Shown in pieces: positions 54,657 through 62,666 of a stretch of 64,000 nt of DNA; the first letter of the stretch is position 1, and each line of letters begins with the position of its first letter. Origin of the DNA: Nocardiopsis alborubida (lineage in GTDB: Bacteria > Actinomycetota > Actinomycetes > Streptosporangiales > Streptosporangiaceae); contig NZ_JAAXPG010000022.1 of assembly GCF_012396365.1 (NCBI RefSeq), forward strand, positions 1-64,000, read 5' to 3'. The notes under the pieces are model-generated. The model was not told the DNA's origin. It saw nothing but the letters and a program-made list of their open reading frames with translations, and ran no database searches. A program made the position numbers and the translations under genes.

Positions 54657-56378
54657 ATGACTACCACCTGGCTGGGACCGAAGGGGCGCACCGAGGCGCT
54701 CGCGTCGATGGCCGACGAGGAATTCGACGTCCTCGTGGTCGGGGGAGGCATCGTCGGGGCGGGCATCGCCCTGGACGCGGTCTCGCGCGGACTGTCCACG
54801 GCACTGGTCGAGGCGCGCGACTTCGCGTCGGGCACCTCCAGCCGGTCCAGCAAGCTCATCCACGGCGGCCTGCGCTACCTGGAGCAGTTCGACTTCGAAC
54901 TCGTCCGCGAGGCTCTCCACGAACGCGGACTGCTCCTCACCACCATCGCCCCGCACCTGGTCCGCCCGGTGCCGTTCCTGTTCCCCTTCGCCCACCACTG
55001 GGAGCGCGCCTACATCGGCGCGGGCGTCACGCTCTACGACGCCCTCGCCATGAGCTCGCGCAACAACCGCGGGCTGCCCACGCACCGCCACCTGACCAGG
55101 TCCGGGGCGCTGCGGGTCTTCCCCGCCCTCAAACGCAGCGCGCTCGCCGGGGCCATCCAGTACTGGGACTGCCAGGTGGACGACGCCCGCCTGGTCACCA
55201 GCGTGCTGCGCACCGCCGCCGGCCTGGGGGCCAAGATCGCCTCCCGCGCCCAGGCGGTCGGGTTCCTGCGCGAGGGCGAGCACGTCGTCGGCGCCACCGT
55301 CGCCGACCTGGAGGGCGGGGGGGAGCGGCGCGTCCGCGCCCGCCAGGTGGTCAACGCCGCGGGGGTGTGGACCGACGACATCCAGGAGATGGTCGGCGGC
55401 CGGGGCCAGATCCACGTCAGCGCGTCCAAGGGCATCCACCTCGTGGTGCCGCGCGACCGCATCCAGGCCTCCTCCGGGATGATCCTGCGGACCGAGAAGA
55501 GCGTCCTGTTCGTCATCCCGTGGGGCCGCCACTGGATCATCGGCACCACCGACACCGCCTGGGACCTGGACAAGGAGAACCCCGCGGCCAGCCGGGCCGA
55601 CATCGACTACGTCCTCGACCACGTCAACCAGGTCCTGCGCACGCCCCTGGGCCGTGACGACGTGGAGGGCGTGTACGCGGGCCTGCGCCCGCTGCTGACG
55701 GGGGAGTCGGAGGAGACCTCCAAGCTCTCCCGCGAGCACACGGTGGCCCACCCCGTGCCGGGCCTGGTCCTCATCGCCGGGGGCAAGTACACCACCTACC
55801 GCGTGATGGCCAAGGACGCGGTGGACGCGGTCGCGCACGGCCTGGGCAACGGGATCCCGGACTCGGTCACCGACCGGTTGCCCCTGGTGGGCGCGGACGG
55901 CTACTGGGCGCTGTACAACCAGCGCCACCGGCTGGCCCGGAACTCGGGGCTGCACGTCTCCCGCGTCACCCACCTGCTGCGCCGCTACGGCTCCTCGGTC
56001 CACGACCTGCTCGACCTGGTCCGGGAGCGCCCCGACCTCGGCCGACCGCTCGCGCACGCCGAGGACTACCTGCGCGCCGAGATCGTCTACGCGGCCGAGG
56101 CCGAGGGGGCCCGCCACCTGGAGGACGTTCTGTCCCGGCGCACCCGGATCTCCTTCGAGACCTGGGACCGGGGCATCGCGGCCGCCGAGGAGGCCGCCGA
56201 ACTGCTCGCCGGTCCCCTGGAGTGGAGCGAGGAGCAGATCGGGCGCGAGGTCGAGTACTACCGCAAGGGGATCGAGGCCGAGCGCGCGGCGCAGGAGCAG
56301 GACACCGACCAGGAGGCGGACGCGATCCAGCACGGTGCTCCGGAGATCGTCCCGGAGGCCGGTATCACGCGTCCCTGA
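54657..56378 (+). CDS. glpD: glycerol-3-phosphate dehydrogenase (FAD, quinone-linked)
   Basis: A 573-residue flavoprotein from ATG 54657, with GGAGG 6 nt upstream. The FAD loop is VLVVGGGIVGAGIALDAVSRG (residues ~25-45). GlpD landmarks are ARDFASGTSSRSSKLIHGGLRYLEQFDFELVREALHER, LITTDTAWD-like IIGTTDTAWDLDKENP, YAGLRPLL and the C-terminal VTDRLPLVGADGYWAL helical domain with RYGSSVHDLLDLV. It oxidises sn-glycerol-3-phosphate to DHAP at the membrane. No glpF/glpK neighbours in the window. Confidence 0.96.
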   Translation: MTTTWLGPKGRTEALASMADEEFDVLVVGGGIVGAGIALDAVSRGLSTALVEARDFASGTSSRSSKLIHGGLRYLEQFDFELVREALHERGLLLTTIAPHLVRPVPFLFPFAHHWERAYIGAGVTLYDALAMSSRNNRGLPTHRHLTRSGALRVFPALKRSALAGAIQYWDCQVDDARLVTSVLRTAAGLGAKIASRAQAVGFLREGEHVVGATVADLEGGGERRVRARQVVNAAGVWTDDIQEMVGGRGQIHVSASKGIHLVVPRDRIQASSGMILRTEKSVLFVIPWGRHWIIGTTDTAWDLDKENPAASRADIDYVLDHVNQVLRTPLGRDDVEGVYAGLRPLLTGESEETSKLSREHTVAHPVPGLVLIAGGKYTTYRVMAKDAVDAVAHGLGNGIPDSVTDRLPLVGADGYWALYNQRHRLARNSGLHVSRVTHLLRRYGSSVHDLLDLVRERPDLGRPLAHAEDYLRAEIVYAAEAEGARHLEDVLSRRTRISFETWDRGIAAAEEAAELLAGPLEWSEEQIGREVEYYRKGIEAERAAQEQDTDQEADAIQHGAPEIVPEAGITRP

Positions 56379-56484
56379 GCGCGGGACGCGGGCGGAACGC
56401 CGCCGGGAACCGTCCGCGTTCCCGACCAGGTGGCCGCGCGGGCCCGTCGCCCGGGGGGTCGGCGGGCCCGCTACGCTCGGTCGC

Positions 56485-57516
56485 ATGTGGCGATTCGTAC
56501 GCAGACCAGCCAGAGTGCCGCGTCGGGGCGCCGACATCGGGGCGCACCTGGTACCGGAGGCCTTCGGAGTCGACCCCGTCCTGAGATCGGCGTGCGAGGC
56601 CGTCCGCGAGGGCGACCTCGAAGCCGGTACGGCCCTGCTCGTGGAGAGCCGTGAGGACCCCGAGATCCGCGTGCTGCGGGTCGAGGCGCTGGCCAGGGCC
56701 GCCACTGACCTGCCCCAGGAGGTCGTCGGCCTCTTGGAAGCCGGTGCCGACCGGGCCGACACCATGCTCTGGCTGGGCCACACGCTGCTGGCCCGCGCCC
56801 TGGTCCGGCCCTCCGGGAGGACCCGGGCCGACGAGAAGGCCGCCTCCGCCGCCCTGCACGAGGCGGGGGAGGCCCTGGAGGCCGCCGCGCGGCTGCGCCC
56901 CGACGACGCGGTGCCCTGGGCGGGGCTCCAGACCGCCGCGATGGGCCTGGGCGCGGACCGGGAGGAGAAGGACCGGATCTGGGGCGAGATCACCGCTCGC
57001 GCGCCCCACCTGTTCCCCGCCCACACGGTCCGCACGCGCACCCTGTCGGCGGCCCGGGGCGGCAGCGCCGAGGAGATGTTCGCGTTCGCGGGAGCCGCCG
57101 CCGACACCGCGCCCGCGGGCAGCCCGCTGCCGTCCGTGCTCGCCCTCGCCCACGCCGAGCACGTGCGCACGGAGCAGAAGCGCCTGCTCGCCGAGGGCAG
57201 CGCCCCCTACATCGTGGACATGGCCCTGGGCCGCCTGCACGGGGAGTCGGTCCAGGAGCTGTTCGCGCTCGCTCGGGCGTGGGTCGCCGAGGCGGTGCCG
57301 CACCCGCGCGACGCCCAGGCCCACCACCTGTTCGGATGGGCCTTCCACCGGGCCGGGATGGCGGAGGCGGCGCACTGGCACCTGAGCGCCGTGGGAACCG
57401 TGCGCTGCGACATGCCCTGGTCCTTCTTCGGCTCCGCCCACACCGAACTGATCCGTGCGATGGCCGAACTCGGGGTCGACCCGGGCCGGGGAGAGCGGGG
57501 CCCGGCGGCGACCTGA
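56485..57516 (+). CDS. TPR-like hypothetical protein
   Basis: A 343-residue soluble helical protein. The chosen start is ATG 56485 (WRFVRRPARVPRRG); a TACGCT -10-like hexamer ends 7 nt upstream, so a leaderless mRNA is plausible. Repeated helix pairs rich in Ala/Leu/Glu (ALLVESREDPEIRVLRVEAL; AAASALHEAGEALEAAARLRPDDAVPWAGL; AQAHHLFGWAFHRAGMAEAAHWHLSA) give a tetratricopeptide-like solenoid. Similar ~300-aa proteins occur throughout actinomycetes. Function unknown; perhaps a protein-interaction scaffold. Confidence 0.65.
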   Translation: MWRFVRRPARVPRRGADIGAHLVPEAFGVDPVLRSACEAVREGDLEAGTALLVESREDPEIRVLRVEALARAATDLPQEVVGLLEAGADRADTMLWLGHTLLARALVRPSGRTRADEKAASAALHEAGEALEAAARLRPDDAVPWAGLQTAAMGLGADREEKDRIWGEITARAPHLFPAHTVRTRTLSAARGGSAEEMFAFAGAAADTAPAGSPLPSVLALAHAEHVRTEQKRLLAEGSAPYIVDMALGRLHGESVQELFALARAWVAEAVPHPRDAQAHHLFGWAFHRAGMAEAAHWHLSAVGTVRCDMPWSFFGSAHTELIRAMAELGVDPGRGERGPAAT

Positions 57517-57564
57517 GTACCGCTACTCAGGTGCTGGCGGCGCGCACCGGGCAGTCTGGGGGAC

Positions 57565-58032
57565 ATGAACCACCGATCTCCCGCCCCCGCGCCCGCCTCG
57601 CGCACGGTTCTCCTCGCCGTGGCCGCGGCCCTGGCCGCCGCGGCCCTGGCCCACCTCGTCGGGTGGGGCGTCGCCCACGCCATGGACGCGGCCCACACGG
57701 AGCCCGACGCCAACATCGGCGCGGGGATGGCCCTGCTGCTCCTGCCCTTCCCCCTCGCCCCGGTCATGGCCTGGCCCCTGGTGCGGGCCGTCCGCCTGCC
57801 CCGCCCGGGGATCACGGCGCTGGCCTGCTCCCCCGTGTACCTGGTGCTGGCCGTCGGGGTGTGGACCCTGTGGCCCGGCTCGGTCGACCACGTGCCGCGG
57901 ACCTCGTTCCTGTACCCCGTGCTGGAGTCCACGTGGAGCCTGGTCGCCGCCAACGCGCTCATCCTCGCGGTCGCGCTGGTCGCCGCGGCGCTGCTCGTCC
58001 GCGGCCTGTCCGCCCGCGCCGCCCGCTCCTGA
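57565..58032 (+). CDS. four-helix integral membrane protein, unknown
   Basis: A 155-residue protein with four hydrophobic helices (VLLAVAAALAAAALAHLVGW; GMALLLLPFPLAPVMAWPLV; ITALACSPVYLVLAVGVWTL; SLVAANALILAVALVAAALLV). Between helices 1 and 2 is a short periplasmic loop with a DAAHTEPDANIG segment. No family recognised. It lies 48 nt after the TPR-like gene and 67 nt before hen1. Confidence 0.6.
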   Translation: MNHRSPAPAPASRTVLLAVAAALAAAALAHLVGWGVAHAMDAAHTEPDANIGAGMALLLLPFPLAPVMAWPLVRAVRLPRPGITALACSPVYLVLAVGVWTLWPGSVDHVPRTSFLYPVLESTWSLVAANALILAVALVAAALLVRGLSARAARS

Positions 58033-58099
58033 GGGCGCACGTGCCCCGGCGTCCGAAAACCCCTCGCCACCGCGGCGGGGGCTCGGCGACAATGCACGG

Positions 58100-59752
58100 G
58101 TGCTACTGACGATCACGACCACGGCGAGCCCGGCGACGGACCTCGGCTTCCTGCTGCACAAGCACCCCGACAGGGCGCAGAGCTTCGAGCAGTCCTTCGG
58201 CACCGCCCACGTCTTCTACCCGGAGGCCACCGAGCGGCGCTGCACCGCGGCGCTGATGCTCGACGTCGACGCGCAGGCGCTGCTGCGCACGCGCACGTCC
58301 GTGAGCACACCCGACTTCGCGCTGGCCCAGTACGTCAACGACCGCCCGTACGCGACGTCGTCGCTGTTCACGGTGGCGCTGGGACGGGTGATGCGCTCCG
58401 CGCTCCGGGGGGACTGCAAGCAGCGCCCCGAGCTGGCCCGCACGCCGATCCCGCTGGAGCTGCGCATGCCCGCGGTGCTCTGCCGGGGCGGCGCCGAGCG
58501 CGTCCGCGCGCTGTTCGAGCCCCTGGGGTGGGCGGTGGAGGCCGAACCGGTCCCGCTCGACCCGGGGCTGCCCGGATGGGGCGACTCGCACTACCTGTCG
58601 CTCACCCTCACCGGTACCGTCCGGCTGGCCGAGGCGCTCAGCCACCTGTACGTGCTGCTGCCGGTCCTGGACGGCAACAAGCACTACTGGGTGGACCGGA
58701 GCGAGGTGGACAAGCTGCTGCGGGCCGGTGGGCCGGTCGCCGGAACCGCTGCCGGGACCGACGGTGACGCCGGGGCCGACGCTGCCGCCGGGTTCGCCGA
58801 GCCCGCTGACAGCGACGGAACCGACGGGACCGCTGGGCTCACCGAGACCGCCGAGAGCGCTGAGGCCGCTGAGGGCAGCGGGGCAGCCGAGAGTGACGGG
58901 CCCGCTGAGACCGGCTGGCTCGCCGGGCACCCCGAACGCTCCTGGATCGTCCGCCGCTACCTCAACCGCCGCGACGGCTACGTGCGGACCGCGCTGGCCC
59001 GCCTGGCCGAGGCCGACGACCTGACCGGCGACGAGGAGGACGACGACCCCGGCGTCGAGGAGGTCTCCGCGGCGCCGCCCCTGGAGGAGCGCGCCCCCAG
59101 CCTGGCCGAACAGCGGGCCGGGGCGGTCATGGCGGTGCTGGGCGCGGAGAACGCCACCAGCGTCATCGACCTGGGCTGCGGCGCGGGGCAGCTCCTCACC
59201 CGCCTGGTCCGCGACCACTCCCTGGAGCGGATCACCGGCGTGGACGTCAGCGTCGTCAGCCTCGAACGCGCCCACCGCAGGGTGTGCAAGGGCTGTGACC
59301 CGGGCGGGCGCGGTCGCCACCGGCCCCTGTTCACCGACACCGTCGCGGCCCGCGACCGAGGGGACGCGCGGCGGAGGCCGGAACTGCTCGTCGGCTCGGT
59401 CGTCTACCGCGACAGGAGGTTCGAGGGCTACGACGCAGCCGTCCTCATGGAGGTGATCGAGCACATCGACCCCTCGCGGCTGCCCGCGATGGAGGAGAGC
59501 GTCTTCGGCTCCGCCCGGCCCCGCGTCGTCGTGGTCACCACGCCCAACGCCGAGTACAACACCCACTACGAGGGTCTGGAGGACGGCGCCTTCCGGCACA
59601 GCGACCACCGCTTCGAGTGGACGCGCGCCGAGTTCACCCTGTGGGCGGACGGGGTCGCCGAGAGGCACGGCTACCGCGTCCGCCACCTGCCGGTCGGGCC
59701 CGAACACCCCGACACCGGCGCACCGACCCAGATGGGAGTCTTCAGCAGATGA
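58100..59752 (+). CDS. hen1: RNA 3'-terminal ribose 2'-O-methyltransferase Hen1
   Basis: A 550-residue bacterial Hen1 starting at GTG 58100. The N-terminal half is the Hen1-specific domain (LGFLLHKHPDRAQSFEQSFGTAHVFYPEA, ALGRVMRSALRG). Residues ~212-273 are an Ala/Gly/Thr/Asp/Glu low-complexity linker absent from typical Hen1. The methyltransferase has SAM loop VIDLGCGAGQLLTRL (355-) and metal-site EVIEHID (Glu451, Glu454, His455) with HSDHRFEW. It methylates the 2'-OH at the break site so Pnkp-sealed RNA is protected. The stop overlaps pnkp as ATGA. Confidence 0.95.
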   Translation: MLLTITTTASPATDLGFLLHKHPDRAQSFEQSFGTAHVFYPEATERRCTAALMLDVDAQALLRTRTSVSTPDFALAQYVNDRPYATSSLFTVALGRVMRSALRGDCKQRPELARTPIPLELRMPAVLCRGGAERVRALFEPLGWAVEAEPVPLDPGLPGWGDSHYLSLTLTGTVRLAEALSHLYVLLPVLDGNKHYWVDRSEVDKLLRAGGPVAGTAAGTDGDAGADAAAGFAEPADSDGTDGTAGLTETAESAEAAEGSGAAESDGPAETGWLAGHPERSWIVRRYLNRRDGYVRTALARLAEADDLTGDEEDDDPGVEEVSAAPPLEERAPSLAEQRAGAVMAVLGAENATSVIDLGCGAGQLLTRLVRDHSLERITGVDVSVVSLERAHRRVCKGCDPGGRGRHRPLFTDTVAARDRGDARRRPELLVGSVVYRDRRFEGYDAAVLMEVIEHIDPSRLPAMEESVFGSARPRVVVVTTPNAEYNTHYEGLEDGAFRHSDHRFEWTRAEFTLWADGVAERHGYRVRHLPVGPEHPDTGAPTQMGVFSR

Positions 59753-62343
59753 GTACGACCGAGAGGGCCGGGGCCGCCGAGCCGCGCGTGCTCGGCGTGC
59801 CCGAGATGGGGCTCGTCGTGCTGGTCGGGGTGTCCGGTTCCGGCAAGTCCACCTTCGCCGCCCGGCACTTCGCGCCCACGCAGGTGATCAGCTCCGACCG
59901 CTGCCGCGGCATGGTCAGCGACGACGAGAACGACCAGGCCGCCACCGCCGACGCGTTCGCGCTCCTGCACACCGTCGTGGACATCCGGCTGCGCCGCGGC
60001 CTGCTCGCCGTGGTCGACGCCACCAACGTGCAGAGCAGGGCACGCCAGGAACTCGTGCGCATCGCCAAGGACAACAACGTGCTGTCCACGGCCATCGTGC
60101 TCGACGTCCCCGAGGCCCTGGCCCGGGAGCGCAACCGGGACCGGCCCGACCGCGACTTCGGCGACCACGTCATCCGCCGCCAGCGGCGCGACCTGCGCCA
60201 GAGCCTGCGGCACCTGCGCCGGGAGGGCTTCCGCAAGGTGCACGTGCTCCAGGGGCCGGAGGAGGTCGACGCCGCCACCATCGAGCTGGAGCGCGCCTGG
60301 CCCGACCGCAGGGAGCTCACCGGCCCCTTCGACATCGTCGGCGACGTGCACGGCTGCCGCGAGGAGCTGGAGGAGCTGCTGGGCGCGCTCGGCTACGAGC
60401 TGACCCGCGACGACCTGGGGCGCCCGGTCGGCGCCCGCCACCCGCAGGGCCGCACGGCGGTGTTCGTCGGCGACCTCGTGGACCGGGGTCCCGACAGCCC
60501 CGGCGTCCTGCGCCTGGCCATGGGCATGGTCGCCGACGGCGACGCCCTCTGCGTGCCCGGGAACCACGAGAACAAGCTCGTCCGGGTGCTCAAGGGGGGC
60601 AAGGCCCGGCTCACGCACGGCCTCGCCGAGACCATGGAACAGCTGGGACGCGAGAACGAGGAGTTCCGCAGGCGGGTGCTGGACTTCTGCGACGGACTGG
60701 TCAGCCACCTGGTCCTGGACGGGGGCGCGCTGGTCGTCGCGCACGCCGGTCTCAAGGAGGAGTACCACGGGCGGGCCTCCGGCCGGGTGCGCTCCTTCGC
60801 CCTGTACGGCCAGACCACCGGCGAGACCGACGAGTACGGCCTCCCGGTGCGGCTGCCGTGGGCGCGCGAGTACCGCGGCCGGGCCGCCGTGGTCTACGGG
60901 CACACGCCCATGGTCAAGGCCGAGTGGGTCAACAACACCCTCTGCCTGGACACCGGCTGCGTGTTCGGCGGCAGGCTCACCGCGCTGCGTTACCCCGAGC
61001 GCGAGATCGTCGACGTGGAGGCGCACCGCACCTGGTACGAGCCCGCCCGGCCGCTGACGGACGCGGCGGCCGAGGAGGCCGCCACACGCCCCGACGCCGC
61101 CGTGGACGTCACCGACATCGGCGTCGGCGACACCCGCACGGGCATGTTCGTGGAGACCGAGCACGGCCTGGTGCGCGCCGACGGCGGCAGCACGCTGGCC
61201 GCGCTGGAGGTCATGAGCCGGTTCGCGGTGGACCCGCGCTGGCTGCTCTACCTCCCGCCGACCATGGCGCCCGCGCCGACCTCGGCCGAGCCCGGTCTGC
61301 TGGAGCACCCGAACGAGGCCTTCGCCTCCTTCCGGGGCTCGGGGATCGGCGAGGTCGTGTGCGAGGAGAAGCACATGGGGTCGCGGGCCGTGGCCGTGCT
61401 GTGCCGTGACGGCGCCGCCGCCGAACGCCGGTTCGTGCCCGGGGAGCTGGGCACCGTCCACACGCGGACCGGGCGGCCCTTCTTCTCCGACCCGGCCCTG
61501 CAGGCGCAGGTCGTGGACCAGCTGCGGCAGGCGGTCACCGACGCCGGGCTGTGGGACCGGCTGGGCACCGACTGGGTCGCCCTGGACGGGGAGATGCTGC
61601 CGTGGTCGGCCAAGGCCCGGTCGCTGATCCGCGAGCAGTACGCGTCGGTGGGCGCCGCCGCCCGCGCGGCACTGCCCGCCGCCGGGATCGCGCTCGCCGC
61701 CGCGGCCGGGCGCGGTGTGCCCGTGGAGGGGCTGATCGACGGGGTCGCGCGCCGGACGGAGCAGATGGAGGAGTTCAGCCGGGTCTACCGGCGCTACTCC
61801 TGGGACACCGACGGCACCGCCGGGCTCCGGTACGCGCCGTTCATGGTGCTGGCCTCCGAGGGGCGCGAGTACGGGGACGCCGACCACCTGTGGCACATGG
61901 CGGTCGCCGAACGGCTCGCCGAGGCCAGCGGCCTGGTCCACCCCACCCGCTACCGGGTCGTGGACACCACCGACCCGCGGGCGTGCGCCTCGGCCGCGGA
62001 CTGGTGGACCGACATGGTCTCCGCCGGCGGCGAGGGGATGGTGGTCAAACCCGTCCTGGGCGCCCGCGCCACGGGCCGCAAGGGCCTGGCGCAGCCCGGG
62101 CTGAAGGTGCGCGGGCCCGAGTACCTGCGCATCGTCTACGGGCCCGACTACACCGACCCCGAGCGGATGGCGGTCCTGAAGGACCGCAGCGTGGGCCGCA
62201 AGAGCGGGCTGGCCATGCGCGAGCACAAGCTGGGCCTGGAGGCGCTGGCCCGCCACGCCCGGCGCGAGCCGCTGTGGCGCGTGCACGAGCCGGTGTTCGC
62301 GGTGCTGGCCCTGGAGTCGGTTCCGGTCGACCCCCGGCTGTAG
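59749..62343 (+). CDS. pnkp: polynucleotide kinase-phosphatase Pnkp (RNA repair)
   Basis: An 864-residue three-domain enzyme from ATG 59749. A kinase domain has P-loop GVSGSGKST (~residues 27-35) and DATNVQSRARQELVRIA. A calcineurin-type phosphatase starts at ~195: DIVGDVHGCREELEELLG, FVGDLVDRGPDSPGV, CVPGNHENKLVRVLKGG, VVAHAGL, VVYGHTPMV. A ligase-like adenylyltransferase has nucleotidyl Lys541 in EEKHMGSRAVAVL, then DGEMLPWSAK and EGMVVKPVLGARA. It repairs tRNAs cut by ribotoxins together with Hen1; the operon is only these two genes. Confidence 0.96.
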   Translation: MSTTERAGAAEPRVLGVPEMGLVVLVGVSGSGKSTFAARHFAPTQVISSDRCRGMVSDDENDQAATADAFALLHTVVDIRLRRGLLAVVDATNVQSRARQELVRIAKDNNVLSTAIVLDVPEALARERNRDRPDRDFGDHVIRRQRRDLRQSLRHLRREGFRKVHVLQGPEEVDAATIELERAWPDRRELTGPFDIVGDVHGCREELEELLGALGYELTRDDLGRPVGARHPQGRTAVFVGDLVDRGPDSPGVLRLAMGMVADGDALCVPGNHENKLVRVLKGGKARLTHGLAETMEQLGRENEEFRRRVLDFCDGLVSHLVLDGGALVVAHAGLKEEYHGRASGRVRSFALYGQTTGETDEYGLPVRLPWAREYRGRAAVVYGHTPMVKAEWVNNTLCLDTGCVFGGRLTALRYPEREIVDVEAHRTWYEPARPLTDAAAEEAATRPDAAVDVTDIGVGDTRTGMFVETEHGLVRADGGSTLAALEVMSRFAVDPRWLLYLPPTMAPAPTSAEPGLLEHPNEAFASFRGSGIGEVVCEEKHMGSRAVAVLCRDGAAAERRFVPGELGTVHTRTGRPFFSDPALQAQVVDQLRQAVTDAGLWDRLGTDWVALDGEMLPWSAKARSLIREQYASVGAAARAALPAAGIALAAAAGRGVPVEGLIDGVARRTEQMEEFSRVYRRYSWDTDGTAGLRYAPFMVLASEGREYGDADHLWHMAVAERLAEASGLVHPTRYRVVDTTDPRACASAADWWTDMVSAGGEGMVVKPVLGARATGRKGLAQPGLKVRGPEYLRIVYGPDYTDPERMAVLKDRSVGRKSGLAMREHKLGLEALARHARREPLWRVHEPVFAVLALESVPVDPRL

Positions 62344-62373
62344 GGAGAGGGGGGCGGTCGCCGCCCCCTCTCC
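62344..62373 (+). terminator. terminator after pnkp
   Basis: A 13-bp stem (62344-62357 with 62361-62373, one bulged G) closes immediately after the pnkp TAG with a TCG loop. No U-run. Confidence 0.75.
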
Positions 62374-62377
62374 GCCG

Positions 62378-62434
62378 TGATCTTGTACCTGTAGCGAGGT
62401 TCGAGCGCCGAGATCGGCTATAAGTACAAGATCA
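62378..62434. repeat. palindromic (REP-like) intergenic repeat, copy 2
   Basis: The left arm TGATCTTGTACCTGTAGCGA (from 62378) and right arm CTATAAGTACAAGATCA (to 62434) match copy 1 at 14854-14910: the same length overall (57 bp), the same CTATAAGTACAAGATCA right end and a near-identical left arm. The loop differs. Pairing is weaker than in copy 1 (several mismatches near the loop), consistent with an older copy. Confidence 0.8.
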
Positions 62435-62666
62435 CCGCAGGTCAGGGCCTCGTGTGTCACATCAGCACCACTTCCGGCCAACCGTGACCCGGCGCGGCGG
62501 AGCGGGGAACCGGGAGGATCCCACGAGGCGGAGGCGCCGCCAGGATGGTCCGATCCCACCAACGGCGTTCCGATTCGTCTCCTTTTCACGCCCTCTCTTT
62601 CGGTCGGACATCCGCAGGGGCCATGATGTGCACGCCCGTCAACCCCCAGTCCCCTCCGGAGAAGAT

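Larger units (their letters stand above)
62344..62666. other. intergenic region after pnkp
   Basis: 323 bp with the terminator at 62344-62373 and the second copy of the palindromic repeat at 62378-62434. The rest holds no supported gene; it should contain the promoter of the secreted nuclease-like gene. Confidence 0.55.
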
